This document shows, in pieces, positions 35,017-45,061 of a stretch of DNA of 64,000 nt; within the stretch, counting starts at the first letter, position 1; every line of letters begins with the position of its first letter. Where the stretch lies: contig JAUCZK010000009.1 of the NCBI GenBank assembly GCA_030373145.1, positions 24,579 to 88,578 on the forward strand. Reading direction: 5' to 3'. A model generated the notes under the pieces. It saw only the letters and a list, made by a program, of their open reading frames with translations, ran no database searches and had not been told where the DNA came from. A program made the translations under genes and the position numbers. The DNA comes from Cyanobium sp. CZS48M (GTDB lineage: Bacteria > Cyanobacteriota > Cyanobacteriia > PCC-6307 > Cyanobiaceae).

Positions 35017-35280
35017 TCACTTCCGACCTTGGGAGAACTGTTGCGGCAGTGAGGGCTGCAGTCTGCGGCCGCGCACCATCGCCCGCAGGATCAAACCGGG
35101 GTCGAGCCAGCTGCCCCGGTAGCGGATTCCCCAGTGCAGGTGCGGACCCGTGGTGCGCCCGCTGAGGCCCACTTGGGCGATCAGCTGACCGGCCCGCACC
35201 ATCTGACCGGGGCGCATCAACACCCGGCCACTGGCGTAGGCACCATCGCGCACAGCCCCGGCCAGGAGACTGAGGCGCCT
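35017..35280 (-). pseudogene. remnant of an M23-family peptidoglycan endopeptidase
   Basis: Only the last ~85 residues of an M23 (LytM) peptidase remain. The end is well preserved: RPGQMVRAGQLIAQVGLSGR, TTGPHLHWGIRYRG and LDPGLILRAM, including the HLHWG zinc ligand. The N-terminal zinc-binding half (HxxxD) is absent, and the position of the catalytic YxHL motif reads YASG. The open frame runs back to 35316 into the end of hemH, which shares no similarity with M23 proteins. A truncated pseudogene is the best reading. Confidence 0.7.
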
Positions 35281-36454
35281 AGAGGAGACCGAGAGCATGG
35301 AGCGGACCTCGGCCACTCAACAACTCCAGCAGGAAGGCGGAGAACCCGAGCATGGCCAGGCGGCCGTTCCAGACTTCCGAGCTGTTGTTCCAGCCCCAGG
35401 CCCACTTGTCCTGGGGGTAGAGCTTCACCTGGGTGGGCAGGGAGGCGGCCTGATCCAGGTTCACCTCGGGGCCGGCCTGGGCCAGCTGCACCAGATCCGC
35501 CAGCCCCTTGATGAAGGTGGGGTAGGTGTCGAGGGCGGGCACGCGCACGAAGTTGCTGATGCCGGCTTCGGTGGCGATCTCCCGGTACTCGATGTCGATT
35601 TCCTCGAGGGTCTCGATGTGTTCGCTCACGAAGCTGATCGGCACCACCACCAGCTCCTTGACCCCCTCCTCACCGAGCCGCACCAGCGCTTCGTCGGTGT
35701 AGGGCTTGAGCCACTCCACTGGACCCACCCGGCTCTGGTAAGCCAGGGTGTAGGGGTTGCCATGGCCGAGCAGCTCCTCCAGCTTGGCCATCACCAGGAT
35801 GGAGCAGGCTTCGATCTCCTTCTGGTAGGGGTCACCGGCATCCTCCACATAGCTCTTGGGCACGCCGTGGGCGCTGAAGAAGACGTGGGCGGAGGCGGGG
35901 TTGTGGCAGCTGCGCACCCCGGCGGCGATCAGCTCCGCCATCGCCAGCACGTAGCCGGGATGGTCGTACCAGCTGCGGATGCAGCGGATCGGCAACTTGC
36001 TGAAGGCGGGGTCGGCCTGGCGCAGGCGCTGCAGTTCACGGAAGCTTGAACCGCTGGTGCTGATCGAGAAGTGGGGATAGAGCGGCAGCACCACCACCTC
36101 ATCCACCGAGTCGGCCTTGATGTCGCCCACAGCGGATTCAGTGAACGGATGCCAGTAGCGCATCGCCACGTAGGTGGTGGCCTGGACCCCCCGCTGGCGC
36201 AGTTCACTCTGGAGTTCGCGGGCCTGCTGCTCGGTGATACGGCGCAGGGGGGAGCCGCCGCCGATGGCTCGGTAGGCCTCTTTCGACTTATGGCTGCGCA
36301 GGGTGCTGATCAGCCAGGCCAGGGGCTTCTGCAGCAGGGGCGTGGGCAGCCGGATGATCTCCGGATCAGCGAAGAGGTTGTAGAGAAAAGGACCGACATC
36401 TTCGATGCGCTCAGGCCCGCCGAGGTTCAGCAGCAAGACGCCGACCCTGGCCAT
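35279..36454 (-). CDS. hemH: ferrochelatase with C-terminal CAB helix
   Basis: A 391-residue enzyme that inserts iron into protoporphyrin IX, the last step of haem synthesis. Family segments: [20 protein letters not shown] at the N-terminus, [12 protein letters not shown], the active-site [14 protein letters not shown], and [19 protein letters not shown]. After the catalytic domain (~residues 1-325) a linker leads to a chlorophyll a/b-binding-type helix with [20 protein letters not shown] (~365-384). This CAB extension is a hallmark of cyanobacterial and plastid ferrochelatase II. It starts with ATG 36454, divergent from the recombinase gene. Confidence 0.97.
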   Translation of the reverse strand: MARVGVLLLNLGGPERIEDVGPFLYNLFADPEIIRLPTPLLQKPLAWLISTLRSHKSKEAYRAIGGGSPLRRITEQQARELQSELRQRGVQATTYVAMRYWHPFTESAVGDIKADSVDEVVVLPLYPHFSISTSGSSFRELQRLRQADPAFSKLPIRCIRSWYDHPGYVLAMAELIAAGVRSCHNPASAHVFFSAHGVPKSYVEDAGDPYQKEIEACSILVMAKLEELLGHGNPYTLAYQSRVGPVEWLKPYTDEALVRLGEEGVKELVVVPISFVSEHIETLEEIDIEYREIATEAGISNFVRVPALDTYPTFIKGLADLVQLAQAGPEVNLDQAASLPTQVKLYPQDKWAWGWNNSSEVWNGRLAMLGFSAFLLELLSGRGPLHALGLL

Positions 36455-36497
36455 ACCTGATCTGATCCACCGGTTGGCTCAGAGCGTAACCCTGCTG

Positions 36498-37733
36498 GTG
36501 CCCTCTGGCGGTAGCCGGCAGCGATCGATAACGTCGGCGCGCCCACCGGCTCCAGCTGCCCTGACCCCTGCCCTTGCCGCCATCGATGCCGAGCTGAGCC
36601 AGGAAAATGCCCGTCTGGCGGCCAGCGGCCTGGCCCTGCGCCTGGAGCGGCGGGGGGGGCGGCTGGCCCTGCGCGGCCCCCTGCCCTGTCCCCGCGGCGG
36701 TCCCCAGCGGGTGCAGCGCCTCAGCCTGGGGCTGGAGGCCAACCCCACAGGACTGAGTCAGGCCCGGCGCGAGTTGAAGCGGGTGCACCAGGCCCTACGC
36801 CAGCACCGTTTCGACTGGGCCGACTGGGGCAAACCGGTGGCTTCGGGTTCTGCATCGGCATCGGCTTCGGCGTTGGAGCGGCTGGAGGCTTTTGAGCAGG
36901 CCTTTTTCAGCGATCCCCGCCGCCGCCGCAATCCCGCCGGCAGCCGCACCACCTGGAGCGCCGCCTACCAGCCCTACCTGCGGCGGCTGCGTGCACGGCT
37001 GGAGCAGGGGGAGCCCCTGGAGAGCCAGCTGCTGCTGGAGGTGCTGGAGGGTTATCCCCCCGCCAGCCGCAGCCGCCAGCAGTGCGGCACCTCCCTGGCG
37101 GCCCTGGCCCGGCAGCTGGAGCTGTCTCTGCCTGACGACTGGCGCGAGCGGGCCGGCGGCTATGGCCTGCACCTGGCCCAGTACCGGCGCCTGCCCAGCG
37201 ATGCCCAACTGCTGGAGTGGTTGGAACGTATTCCCAACCCCCGTTGGCGGCTGGTGTATGGCCTGATGGCCACCTACGGCCTGCGCAACCATGAGGTGTT
37301 CTTCGCCGATCTTTCCTCCCTATCCCCCGGCGGTGATCGGGTGATCCGGGTGCTGCCCACCACCAAGACCGGTGAGCATCAGGTCTGGCCCTTCCAGCCC
37401 GACTGGGTGGATCGCTTTGATCTGGCCCTGCTCGCTGGGGCCGGCCAGCGGCTCCCTGAGGTCTGCACGGATCTGCGCCGCACCACCCTGCAGCAGGTGG
37501 GACGGCGGGTGGCCGAGCAGTTCCGCCGCTACCAGCTGCCCTGCACTCCCTACGACCTGCGCCATGCCTGGGCCGTGCGCACCATTCACATCGGCCTGCC
37601 CGACACGGTGGCGGCGCGGATGATGGGCCACTCGGTGGCGATTCACACCCGCACCTATCACCACTGGATCACCCGCCGGGATCAGCAGCAGGCCGTCGAT
37701 GCGGCAATGGCCCGCCTGCGGCCCACCCCCTGA
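36498..37733 (+). CDS. tyrosine recombinase / integrase-like protein
   Basis: About 411 residues. The C-terminal half (~residues 230-405) is a tyrosine recombinase catalytic domain: first Arg in YGLRNHEVFFADL, a Lys-containing TTKTGEH turn, YDLRHAWAVRTI where the usual HxxR box has Tyr for the first His, GHSVAIHTRTYHHW with the late His and candidate nucleophile Tyr. The N-terminal half (~1-225) is a core-binding-like helical region. No attachment site, tRNA or phage genes are nearby, and its neighbours (hemH, cobO, pyrH) are housekeeping genes, so it is probably a resident chromosomal recombinase rather than a phage integrase. The GTG at 36498 is the most plausible start; an upstream ATG lies deep in hemH. 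Confidence 0.82.
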   Translation: MPSGGSRQRSITSARPPAPAALTPALAAIDAELSQENARLAASGLALRLERRGGRLALRGPLPCPRGGPQRVQRLSLGLEANPTGLSQARRELKRVHQALRQHRFDWADWGKPVASGSASASASALERLEAFEQAFFSDPRRRRNPAGSRTTWSAAYQPYLRRLRARLEQGEPLESQLLLEVLEGYPPASRSRQQCGTSLAALARQLELSLPDDWRERAGGYGLHLAQYRRLPSDAQLLEWLERIPNPRWRLVYGLMATYGLRNHEVFFADLSSLSPGGDRVIRVLPTTKTGEHQVWPFQPDWVDRFDLALLAGAGQRLPEVCTDLRRTTLQQVGRRVAEQFRRYQLPCTPYDLRHAWAVRTIHIGLPDTVAARMMGHSVAIHTRTYHHWITRRDQQQAVDAAMARLRPTP

Positions 37734-37780
37734 GCGGACCTGCGCGTCAGAGTGGGCGGTGGTTGCCGAGCTCCGCGTCC

Positions 37781-38458
37781 ATGTCCAATCCTCCCGTGGC
37801 TGACCCGCTCGATCAGGCGGCCGCTGAGCTGGGCCCCGGCGGGGATCTGGCCCCCGAGCGCGATGCCGAGGCCTACCGCCGCCGCATGCAACGGCGACGC
37901 GAGGTGCAGCAGCAGCGGGTGGGCGAGCGCAGCCTGGAGAAGGGGCTGGTGCTGGTGTTCACCGGCGATGGCAAGGGCAAGACCACGGCCGCGCTGGGTC
38001 TGGTGCTGCGCACCCTGGGCCACGGCGAAGGGGTGGCGGTGGTGCAGTTCATCAAGGGCGGCTGGCAGCCGGGGGAAGCCCGGGCCCTGCAGCTGTTCGG
38101 CGACGATCTGGCCTGGCATGCCCTCGGGGAGGGCTTCACCTGGGAAACCCAGGACCGCGATCGGGACCGCCAGCTGGTCCAGGAGGCCTGGCAGCGCTCG
38201 TTGCAGTACCTCGCCGATCCCGTACGCAAGCTGGTGGTGCTCGATGAGGTGAATGTGGCCCTCAAGCTGGGCTATCTCGAGCTGGATCAGGTGCTGGAGG
38301 GCCTCGATCTCCGCCCGGAGCTCACCCACGTGGCCCTCACCGGCCGGGGAGCGCCGCAGGGCCTGGTGGATCGGGCTGATCTCGTCACCGAGATGAAGCT
38401 GGTGCGCCATCCCTTCCGCGAGCAGGGGGTGAAAGCCCAGGCCGGCATCGAGTTCTGA
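37781..38458 (+). CDS. cobO: cob(I)yrinic acid a,c-diamide adenosyltransferase
   Basis: A 225-residue enzyme of the CobA/CobO/BtuR family that transfers adenosine from ATP to the cobalt of corrinoids. The P-loop is GDGKGKTTAALG (~residues 60-71); VVQFIKGGWQPGEARAL, TWETQDRDRD and LVVLDEVNVALKLGYL are family motifs. A 50-residue hydrophilic N-terminus precedes the core. ATG 37781 is used in preference to an upstream TTG. Together with cobK at 59.5 kb this indicates corrinoid synthesis; in Synechococcus-type cyanobacteria the product is usually pseudocobalamin. Confidence 0.95.
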   Translation: MSNPPVADPLDQAAAELGPGGDLAPERDAEAYRRRMQRRREVQQQRVGERSLEKGLVLVFTGDGKGKTTAALGLVLRTLGHGEGVAVVQFIKGGWQPGEARALQLFGDDLAWHALGEGFTWETQDRDRDRQLVQEAWQRSLQYLADPVRKLVVLDEVNVALKLGYLELDQVLEGLDLRPELTHVALTGRGAPQGLVDRADLVTEMKLVRHPFREQGVKAQAGIEF

Positions 38459-38532
38459 CGCACAGCGGCCGTAGCTCGGCGCTTGCGGGAGTGCTTGCTA
38501 CTGTGCCGCCGACTGTGTTCGCCGTGCGCTGA

Positions 38533-39252
<720 letters not shown>

Positions 39253-39276
39253 CCCCGCACACTCCCCGCAACGCCC

Positions 39277-39816
39277 ATGGATCTCGACGCCAGCATGCGC
39301 AAGTCGCTGGAAGCCACCCAGCGCACCTTCAACACGATCCGCACCGGGCGGGCCAATCCCTCCCTGCTCGACAAGATCTCCATCGAGTACTACGGCGCTG
39401 AAACGCCCCTGCGCTCCCTGGCGAATCTCTCCACCCCCGATTCCCAGACGATTCAGATCCAGCCCTTCGATGGCGGCGCCATGGCGGCGATCGAGAAGGC
39501 CATTTCCATGAGTGATCTGGGGCTCACCCCCAACAACGATGGCCGTCTGATTCGCATCAACATCCCCCCACTCACCGCTGAGCGGCGCAAGGAGTTCTGC
39601 AAGCTCGCCTCCCGCTACGCCGAAGACGGCAAGGTGGCCCTGCGCAACATCCGCCGCGACGCCATCGACAGGATCAAAAAGCAGGAGAAGGACGGGGATC
39701 TCTCCGAGGATCAGAGCCGCGATGAGCAGGAGAAGGTGCAGAAGCTCACCGATCGCTACGTCGTGGAACTGGAGAAAAGCCTGGCGGAGAAGGAAGCCGA
39801 CATCCTCAAGGTGTGA
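39277..39816 (+). CDS. frr: ribosome recycling factor
   Basis: A 179-residue protein, close to the usual ~182, that splits post-termination ribosomes together with EF-G. The typical motifs [29 protein letters not shown] and [18 protein letters not shown] are all present. It lies in the pyrH-frr pair; its TGA overlaps a GTG start of the reductase gene (GTGA). Confidence 0.98.
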   Translation: MDLDASMRKSLEATQRTFNTIRTGRANPSLLDKISIEYYGAETPLRSLANLSTPDSQTIQIQPFDGGAMAAIEKAISMSDLGLTPNNDGRLIRINIPPLTAERRKEFCKLASRYAEDGKVALRNIRRDAIDRIKKQEKDGDLSEDQSRDEQEKVQKLTDRYVVELEKSLAEKEADILKV

Positions 39817-40979
39817 CCGTGGCCAGCGCTGCCAATGGGCCAGCCTGTGATGCCGATGTGATCGTGGTGGGGGCCGGCGCGGCAGGAGCTGCGGCGGCCT
39901 ATCACCTGGCCGCCCGGGGTTGGCGGGTGAGGCTGCTGGACGCCCGCAGCCTGCCCAGGCCCAAGCCCTGTGGCGGCGGCATGGCCGCCTCCGTGCAGAC
40001 CCTGTTCCCGTTTGATCTCCGTCCGGCCGTGGATCGGGTGATCACCAAGGTGCGCTTCACCTGGTGCCTGGAGGATCCGGTGATCGCCGAGCTGCCAGGG
40101 GAGGCTCCGTTCTGGATCGTGCGCCGCTCCCGCCTGGATCACCTTCTGGCCCGGCAGGCGGTGGCCTGCGGTGCTGATCTGCTCGAAGCCACCGCCGTGG
40201 AGCGGATCTCGCGGGAGGGGGAGCACTGGCGGGTCCACAGCACGACGGGTGGCTCGCTCAGCAGCCGGGCGGTGGTGATCGCCGATGGGGCCCGCTCCAG
40301 CTTCGGCCAGGGGCTGGGTCTGGGTTCGCCCCAGCCCCGCTACGCCTCGGCTGTGTCGGTGGAGGTGGAGGGTGAGGTGCAGGAGCCTGACACGGCCCAT
40401 TTTGAATTCGGTCTGGTGCGCCACGGCTTCAGCTGGGCCTTCCCCCGCGAGGGAGGTCTCAGCATCGGCGTGGGCAGCTTCATCGGCCGCGAACCGCTGG
40501 AGGCCGAGGCGATTCTGGCGCGCCTGTTGCCCAGCTTCGGGCTGCCGCCGGACAGCGGCGAGCGGCGGATCTCTCCCCTGCGGGTCTGGGACGGGCATCA
40601 CCGGCTCCACCATGACGATGGTGCCGTGGTGGTGGGGGATGCGGCCTCGCTGGTGGATCCCTTTCTGGCGGAGGGACTGCGCCCCGCCCTGCTCAGCGGC
40701 ACCCGGGCCGCTGAAGCCCTCGACCGCTGGCTGGGCGGTGAGGCTCGGGCCCTGGCGGGCTACAGCGAAGCCATGCGGCTGGAGTGGGGCCAGTCGATGG
40801 CCTGGGGACGGCGCATCGCCCAGGTGTTCTACCGCCTGCCCCGGGTGGGGTATCAATTGGGGGTGAAGCGGCCCACCGCCCCACGGCGCATCGCCCAGAT
40901 CCTCTCAGGGGAACTGGGCTATGGCGACATCGCCCAGCGGGTGATCCGCCGGCTGATGTTCAACCGTGGTTCGAGCTAG
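39813..40979 (+). CDS. geranylgeranyl-reductase-family FAD oxidoreductase
   Basis: A 388-residue flavoprotein. The N-terminal dinucleotide motif [20 protein letters not shown] is followed by PKPCGGGM, the redox motif of the geranylgeranyl reductase (ChlP/BchP) family, then [12 protein letters not shown] and [18 protein letters not shown] for FAD. Members reduce isoprenoid side chains (phytyl, menaquinone, archaeal lipid) or act on related lipids. Its closeness to ChlP is only family-level, so no substrate is claimed. It starts with GTG overlapping the frr stop and ends with TAG within a short direct repeat shared with the converging gene. Confidence 0.85.
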   Translation: MTVASAANGPACDADVIVVGAGAAGAAAAYHLAARGWRVRLLDARSLPRPKPCGGGMAASVQTLFPFDLRPAVDRVITKVRFTWCLEDPVIAELPGEAPFWIVRRSRLDHLLARQAVACGADLLEATAVERISREGEHWRVHSTTGGSLSSRAVVIADGARSSFGQGLGLGSPQPRYASAVSVEVEGEVQEPDTAHFEFGLVRHGFSWAFPREGGLSIGVGSFIGREPLEAEAILARLLPSFGLPPDSGERRISPLRVWDGHHRLHHDDGAVVVGDAASLVDPFLAEGLRPALLSGTRAAEALDRWLGGEARALAGYSEAMRLEWGQSMAWGRRIAQVFYRLPRVGYQLGVKRPTAPRRIAQILSGELGYGDIAQRVIRRLMFNRGSS

Positions 40980-41004
40980 CGCAGAAGTGGTCGAGCTAGC
41001 GCAG
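40971..41004. repeat. 14-bp direct repeat carrying both converging stop codons
   Basis: TCGAGCTAGCGCAG occurs at 40971-40984 and again at 40991-41004. The palindromic core GCTAGC contains TAG on both strands. The reductase gene ends with the TAG in the first copy, and the cNMP-binding gene ends, on the other strand, with the TAG in the second copy. A 20-bp tandem duplication of the junction is the simplest origin. Confidence 0.85.
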
Positions 41005-41370
41005 GCAATCCTTGAGCTGACGCAGGCGTTGATCGATCGAGCTGAGCAGTTCGATCGCGAACATCGGTGATTCCTGAACGGCGAAGAGGAACTTCTCGCG
41101 GTTCATGACAAGGATCTTGCAGGGACTGATAGCTGTGGCATTGCCATAGCGGCGGTGATCAGGGGTCACCAGAGCGCCGGCGCCGAAGACATCACCTTCC
41201 TTGATCTGCTCCTGGCCGGCCTCACCGTTCCAGCTGAGCTGGACACTGCCCTGCAGCAAGCCGAACATGCAGTCTCCGGATTCGCCGGCCTTGAAGATCA
41301 GATCACCTGGGGCGAATTCACGCACCTCGCCCTGGGTGGCCAGGGCGCGCAGGGTGTCGAGGGCATTCAT
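40996..41370 (-). CDS. single-domain cyclic-nucleotide-binding protein
   Basis: A 124-residue protein that is essentially one cNMP-binding beta-roll: VREFAPGDLIFKAGESGDCM, FGLLQGSVQLSWNGEAG, GDVFGAGALV and a C-terminal helix. There is no helix-turn-helix, so it is not a Crp-type transcription factor. The phosphate-binding cassette normally reads GE-L-x-R(S/T)A; here it is GAGALVTPDHRRYGNATA, lacking the Glu, so cyclic-nucleotide binding is uncertain. It is followed in reverse by the reductase gene and lies 20 bp downstream of the transaldolase stop on the same strand, so the two may form one transcript. Confidence 0.8.
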   Translation of the reverse strand: MNALDTLRALATQGEVREFAPGDLIFKAGESGDCMFGLLQGSVQLSWNGEAGQEQIKEGDVFGAGALVTPDHRRYGNATAISPCKILVMNREKFLFAVQESPMFAIELLSSIDQRLRQLKDCLR

Positions 41371-41390
41371 GGATCAGACCAATGGTGGGT

Positions 41391-42569
41391 TCAGGCTGCG
41401 GTGGCCGCCAGGGCCAGGGGGGCACCCAGGCCGCCCCGCACGTCCTCGGGCACCAGCCTGCCGTCGTGGTCGGTGTCGAGGGCATCGAAGACCGCATCAC
41501 TGCCCAGCCACTCCTCGCGGGTGATGCAGCCGTCGCCATCCATGTCGTTGAGCAGGAAGATCTCCTGGGCGGCATGGGCGAAGGCGGCCTCCCCCTCCAG
41601 CTCGGCGAGACGGTGGGCCAGTTGGGCCTCAAGGGTTTCGATCGCCTTGCTGAAGCCGCGGATGCCCTCATCGAGCTTTTCACTGGCCATGCGATCAGCC
41701 GCCATGGCGGTGATGTAACTGGAACTGTCGAGGCTGAACTGGGCCTCGGTGGCAGCCGGGTTGAGGGGGTCGAGCTTGCGCGGCAGGGGGGCTTCCGTGT
41801 GGCGCAGCTGATCAAGCAGCTTGGGTGAAATCGTGAGCAGGTCGCAACCGGCCAGTTCGATGATCTCCTCGATGTTGCGGAAGCTGGCACCCATCACTTC
41901 AGTGCGGTAGCCGTAGGTTTTGTAGTAGTTGAAGATCTTGGTGACGGAGATCACGCCGGGATCTTCAGGGCCGGGATAGTGATCACGGCCAGTGTCATTT
42001 TTGTACCAATCGAGAATGCGACCCACAAAAGGTGAGATCAAGGTGACACCCGCTTCGGCGCAGGCCACAGCCTGGGTGAAGCTGAACAGCAGGGTGAGAT
42101 TGCAGTGGATGCCCTCCTTCTCCAGGGCCTCTGCGGCCTTGATGCCCTCCCAGGTGGAGGCGATCTTGATCAGCACCCGGTCCTTGCCGATGCCGGCGTC
42201 GGCATAGAGACCAATCAGCTTGCGGGCCTTCTCGATCGTGGCCGCGGTGTCGTAGCTCAGCCTGGCGTCCACCTCGGTGGACACCCGACCGGGGACGATC
42301 TGGAGAATCTCCTTGCCAAAGGTGACACAGATTTCATCGAGGGCTTCGAGGACCACCGCTTCAGCCGGTGCGTCGGCCCCGATCACCTGGCGGGAGGCTG
42401 TCAGCGATTCATCGATCAGCCCCTGGTAGAGGGGAATCTGGGCGGCCGCCAGGATCAGCGAAGGGTTGGTGGTGGCGTCACGGGGGGTGAACTGCTTGAT
42501 CGCTTCCAGTTCACCGGTGTCAGCGACGACCACCGTGATGGCAGCGAGTTGATCGAGCAGGTTGGACAT
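41391..42569 (-). CDS. tal: transaldolase with C-terminal EF-hand pair
   Basis: A 392-residue protein. Residues ~1-325 are a TalB-type transaldolase moving dihydroxyacetone units between sugar phosphates in the pentose-phosphate pathway: [14 protein letters not shown], the Schiff-base Lys in [30 protein letters not shown] and [20 protein letters not shown]. The extra ~65 residues hold two EF-hand loops, [12 protein letters not shown] (from Asp342) and [12 protein letters not shown] (from Asp365). The first has the complete Ca2+-ligand pattern; the second ends in Asp instead of Glu. The ATG at 42569 gives [19 protein letters not shown], the standard N-terminus. Ca2+ control of carbon flux is a possibility, not shown. 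Confidence 0.95.
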   Translation of the reverse strand: MSNLLDQLAAITVVVADTGELEAIKQFTPRDATTNPSLILAAAQIPLYQGLIDESLTASRQVIGADAPAEAVVLEALDEICVTFGKEILQIVPGRVSTEVDARLSYDTAATIEKARKLIGLYADAGIGKDRVLIKIASTWEGIKAAEALEKEGIHCNLTLLFSFTQAVACAEAGVTLISPFVGRILDWYKNDTGRDHYPGPEDPGVISVTKIFNYYKTYGYRTEVMGASFRNIEEIIELAGCDLLTISPKLLDQLRHTEAPLPRKLDPLNPAATEAQFSLDSSSYITAMAADRMASEKLDEGIRGFSKAIETLEAQLAHRLAELEGEAAFAHAAQEIFLLNDMDGDGCITREEWLGSDAVFDALDTDHDGRLVPEDVRGGLGAPLALAATAA

Positions 42570-42633
42570 GTCCCCGGGCATCGGCAATTGGGCTGAGGCT
42601 AGCCAGGCCCCGCTGGACCCACCGGAGGCGTTT

Positions 42634-44490
42634 TCAACCCCGCACCGTTGGCGCGCTGCCCGGCTTCCTGCCGGTGCTGGGGGGCACCTTCTCCAGCACC
42701 AGCAGGGCCTCGATGATCTCCTTGGCCACCGGCACCGCCACGGTGGAGCCGTAGGCATTCCCCCCCTGGGGCTCGTCCACCACCACCAGCACCACGTAGC
42801 GGGGGTCATCGATCGGCAGGTGGGCCACGAAGCTGGTGATCCGTGCCCCAGGGATGTAAACACCGTTGAGGGCTTTCTGGGCGGTGCCCGTTTTACCGCC
42901 GATGCGGTAGCCGGGTACCTGGACGCCCTTGCCACTGCCCTTCTCCACCACCGTTTCCAGCCAGGCCATCACCTGCTGGGTGACGGCGGGTTGCAACAGC
43001 TGCAGACCGCTGGCGGCCGGTTCTGGGGCCAGGCTGTCACCGGAGCGCAGGCCACGGGTGATGTGGGGGCTCACCAGACGCCCGCCATTGGCCAGCATGG
43101 CGTGCAGCTGCAGCAACTTGAGCGGGGTCAGCGAGAAGCCCTGGCCGAAGGCGGCGGTGGCTGGCTCAATCGGCTGGGTGGTGAACTGCTCGCGGGTCTT
43201 GAGCTCGCCTGCCACAGCTCCAGGCAGGTCCGTGTCAGGGATGGTGTCGATGCCGATGCGGCGCATCCACTCCCAGTAGAGGGAGGGTTTGAGCTGGCGC
43301 ATGGCCTGCACCATGCCCACATTGCTCGACACCTGCAGCACGGTGGCGAAATCCAGAATGCCGTTGGCCCGCCGGTCGTGGTTGAAGATCGGCCAGCCGC
43401 CGATCGAGAGCTGGCCCACGTCGTTGACGGTGCCATTGGGCTTGATGGCTTTCTCCTGGAGGGCGATCGCCAGGTTGATCGGCTTGAAGGTGGAGCCGGG
43501 CTCGTAGAGGTCCTGCACCGACCATTCCCGAAACAGGCCGGGGGAGAACTTCCAGAATTTGTTGGGTTCGTAGCTGGGTATGGAGGTGAGCGCCAGCATT
43601 TCGCCGTTGCGCACATCCATCACCATGGCCGAGCCGCGCTTGGCCTTCCACTGCTTCAGCTGTTTGGCCAGGGCCTGCTGGGCCACCTGCTGCAGGCGGG
43701 CGTCGAGGGTGAGCTGGAGGCGTAGATCATCGGTGTAGAGCACCCCGGCCTGGAGACCATCGGGCAGTGGCGTGCCATCGGCGCCACGGCGGAGTTTGCG
43801 TACGCTTTCCTGGCGTCGCAGGTCCTTGTCTCGGCTCTGCTCCAGACCCGCCTGGGCCACCCTCTCCAGGTTGAGGAAGCCCACCACGTTGGCGAACAGC
43901 GACCCCTGGGGGTAGATCCGCTGGGGATAGGGCTCCAGGTCAAGGCCGCTGATGCCCAGCTCCCGCAGGCGGTGGGCGGTTTCGGGGTCCAGATCGGTGG
44001 CGAGCTTGACGCCGGTTTTGCGGCCATCGATCGTGCGCATCAGATCGGCCGCCGGCACCAGCAGCACTTTGGCGAGCTTGTCGACGGTCTCGGAGCTGCT
44101 GCGGATCAAGTTGGGATCGTCCCCGGGAAAATTGAAATAGCGGGGATGGGCCCAGAGGGTGAAACGCTCCTCATCAAGGGCCACCAACCGGCCGTTCCGG
44201 TCCACGATCGGCCGGCGCTTGCCGGTTGGTTTGGTCTTCTGGGTCTGGATCGCCCGTGCCCGCTGCTGCAGCCGGTCGCCCTCCTTCACCTGCAGCCAGG
44301 CGAGCCGACCTGCCAGACCCACCATGGCGAGGCAGAGGGTGAGATACACGGTGAGCAAACGCCCCGCCGGCACCGGCTGCAGCTGGATCACCCGCCGCCG
44401 GCTGCTGCGCTGATCGGCCGCCTCAGTGGGGCTGAGTTCGCCCCCATGCAGGCGAATGGGGGGGGAGCCGCTGGCGGAGCGTCGCACCAC
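42634..44490 (-). CDS. ftsI: division-specific peptidoglycan transpeptidase FtsI (PBP2B/PBP3)
   Basis: A 618-residue class B penicillin-binding protein. A cytoplasmic N-terminus (~1-45), one membrane helix ([21 protein letters not shown]), a dimerisation domain starting with [16 protein letters not shown], and the transpeptidase domain with active-site STFK (Ser333, [12 protein letters not shown]), SSN and KTGT (GGKTGTAQK). It cross-links septal peptidoglycan. Start GTG 44490; an adjacent GTG 44487 is possible. It is preceded, 2 bp away, by a small bitopic protein that looks like FtsL. Confidence 0.95.
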   Translation of the reverse strand: MVRRSASGSPPIRLHGGELSPTEAADQRSSRRRVIQLQPVPAGRLLTVYLTLCLAMVGLAGRLAWLQVKEGDRLQQRARAIQTQKTKPTGKRRPIVDRNGRLVALDEERFTLWAHPRYFNFPGDDPNLIRSSSETVDKLAKVLLVPAADLMRTIDGRKTGVKLATDLDPETAHRLRELGISGLDLEPYPQRIYPQGSLFANVVGFLNLERVAQAGLEQSRDKDLRRQESVRKLRRGADGTPLPDGLQAGVLYTDDLRLQLTLDARLQQVAQQALAKQLKQWKAKRGSAMVMDVRNGEMLALTSIPSYEPNKFWKFSPGLFREWSVQDLYEPGSTFKPINLAIALQEKAIKPNGTVNDVGQLSIGGWPIFNHDRRANGILDFATVLQVSSNVGMVQAMRQLKPSLYWEWMRRIGIDTIPDTDLPGAVAGELKTREQFTTQPIEPATAAFGQGFSLTPLKLLQLHAMLANGGRLVSPHITRGLRSGDSLAPEPAASGLQLLQPAVTQQVMAWLETVVEKGSGKGVQVPGYRIGGKTGTAQKALNGVYIPGARITSFVAHLPIDDPRYVVLVVVDEPQGGNAYGSTVAVPVAKEIIEALLVLEKVPPSTGRKPGSAPTVRG

Positions 44491-44492
44491 CC

Positions 44493-45053
44493 TCAGTACC
44501 CGGCCCTAACGATCTGGGAGTTGAGGCTGATGCGGCTCAGTTCCACGCCGACCGCCCGGGGATCGAAGGACTGCAGATTGAACGACTTGGGCTGGACCTT
44601 GGCGGTGGTGGTGGGCCTGGGCCGGCTCACAGGGGCCTGGGGGCTGGGGGAGGGCAGGTGGATCAGGCTCTGAAGGCTGGTGGGTACCAGCAGGCCCGGA
44701 CGGCGGGCCACCGACAGGTGGTGTTGCTCAAGCACGGCCGTGGATTCCTGCAGGCGGTGCTCCAGCACCTGGGTGGACTCCAGTTGCTCAAAACTGCGGG
44801 TCCACTCACCCTGCCAGTGCAGGGTGAGGGCGGTGAGCCCCACCATCGACAGGCCCGCGGCCACGAGCAGGCCGTCGGAAACTCTGTGCAGACCCGCCAG
44901 CCAGGGGGCCTGACGCAGCACGCGCCGGGCGGAAAAGGAGCCCTGGATCAGCTCAAGCGAACGGCGCTTGAAGAAGGGCTGGGGCGATGGAACAGCAACC
45001 ACCGGGACCTGACGAATCTTCGCAAGTGAACCATGGGGCGCAAGGGGCAGCAA
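44493..45053 (-). CDS. bitopic protein, candidate FtsL
   Basis: At most 186 residues. A basic N-terminus (PFFKRRSLELIQGSFSARR) leads to one membrane helix (LLVAAGLSMVGLTALTLHWQ, ~residues 62-81), then a ~35-residue stretch with heptad-like leucines (FEQLESTQVLEHRLQESTAV) and a Pro/Ser/Thr-rich tail. This is the architecture of FtsL, the divisome protein that pairs with FtsB and sits before ftsI in many bacteria, and this gene ends 2 bp before ftsI. FtsL is too divergent for sequence recognition across phyla, so the call is positional and structural. Start uncertain: TTG 45053 or GTG 45002. Confidence 0.6.
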   Translation of the reverse strand: MLPLAPHGSLAKIRQVPVVAVPSPQPFFKRRSLELIQGSFSARRVLRQAPWLAGLHRVSDGLLVAAGLSMVGLTALTLHWQGEWTRSFEQLESTQVLEHRLQESTAVLEQHHLSVARRPGLLVPTSLQSLIHLPSPSPQAPVSRPRPTTTAKVQPKSFNLQSFDPRAVGVELSRISLNSQIVRAGY

Positions 45054-45061
45054 GGCAACGA

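Noticed and set aside
35017..35316. M23 peptidase as an intact small gene
   Set aside because: It lacks the first zinc-binding half and the catalytic His motif, so it is listed as a pseudogene.
38483..38504. Promoter before pyrH (TTGCGG and TACTGT)
   Set aside because: Only 10 bp separate the boxes, so they cannot work as a -35/-10 pair; only an extended -10 remains.
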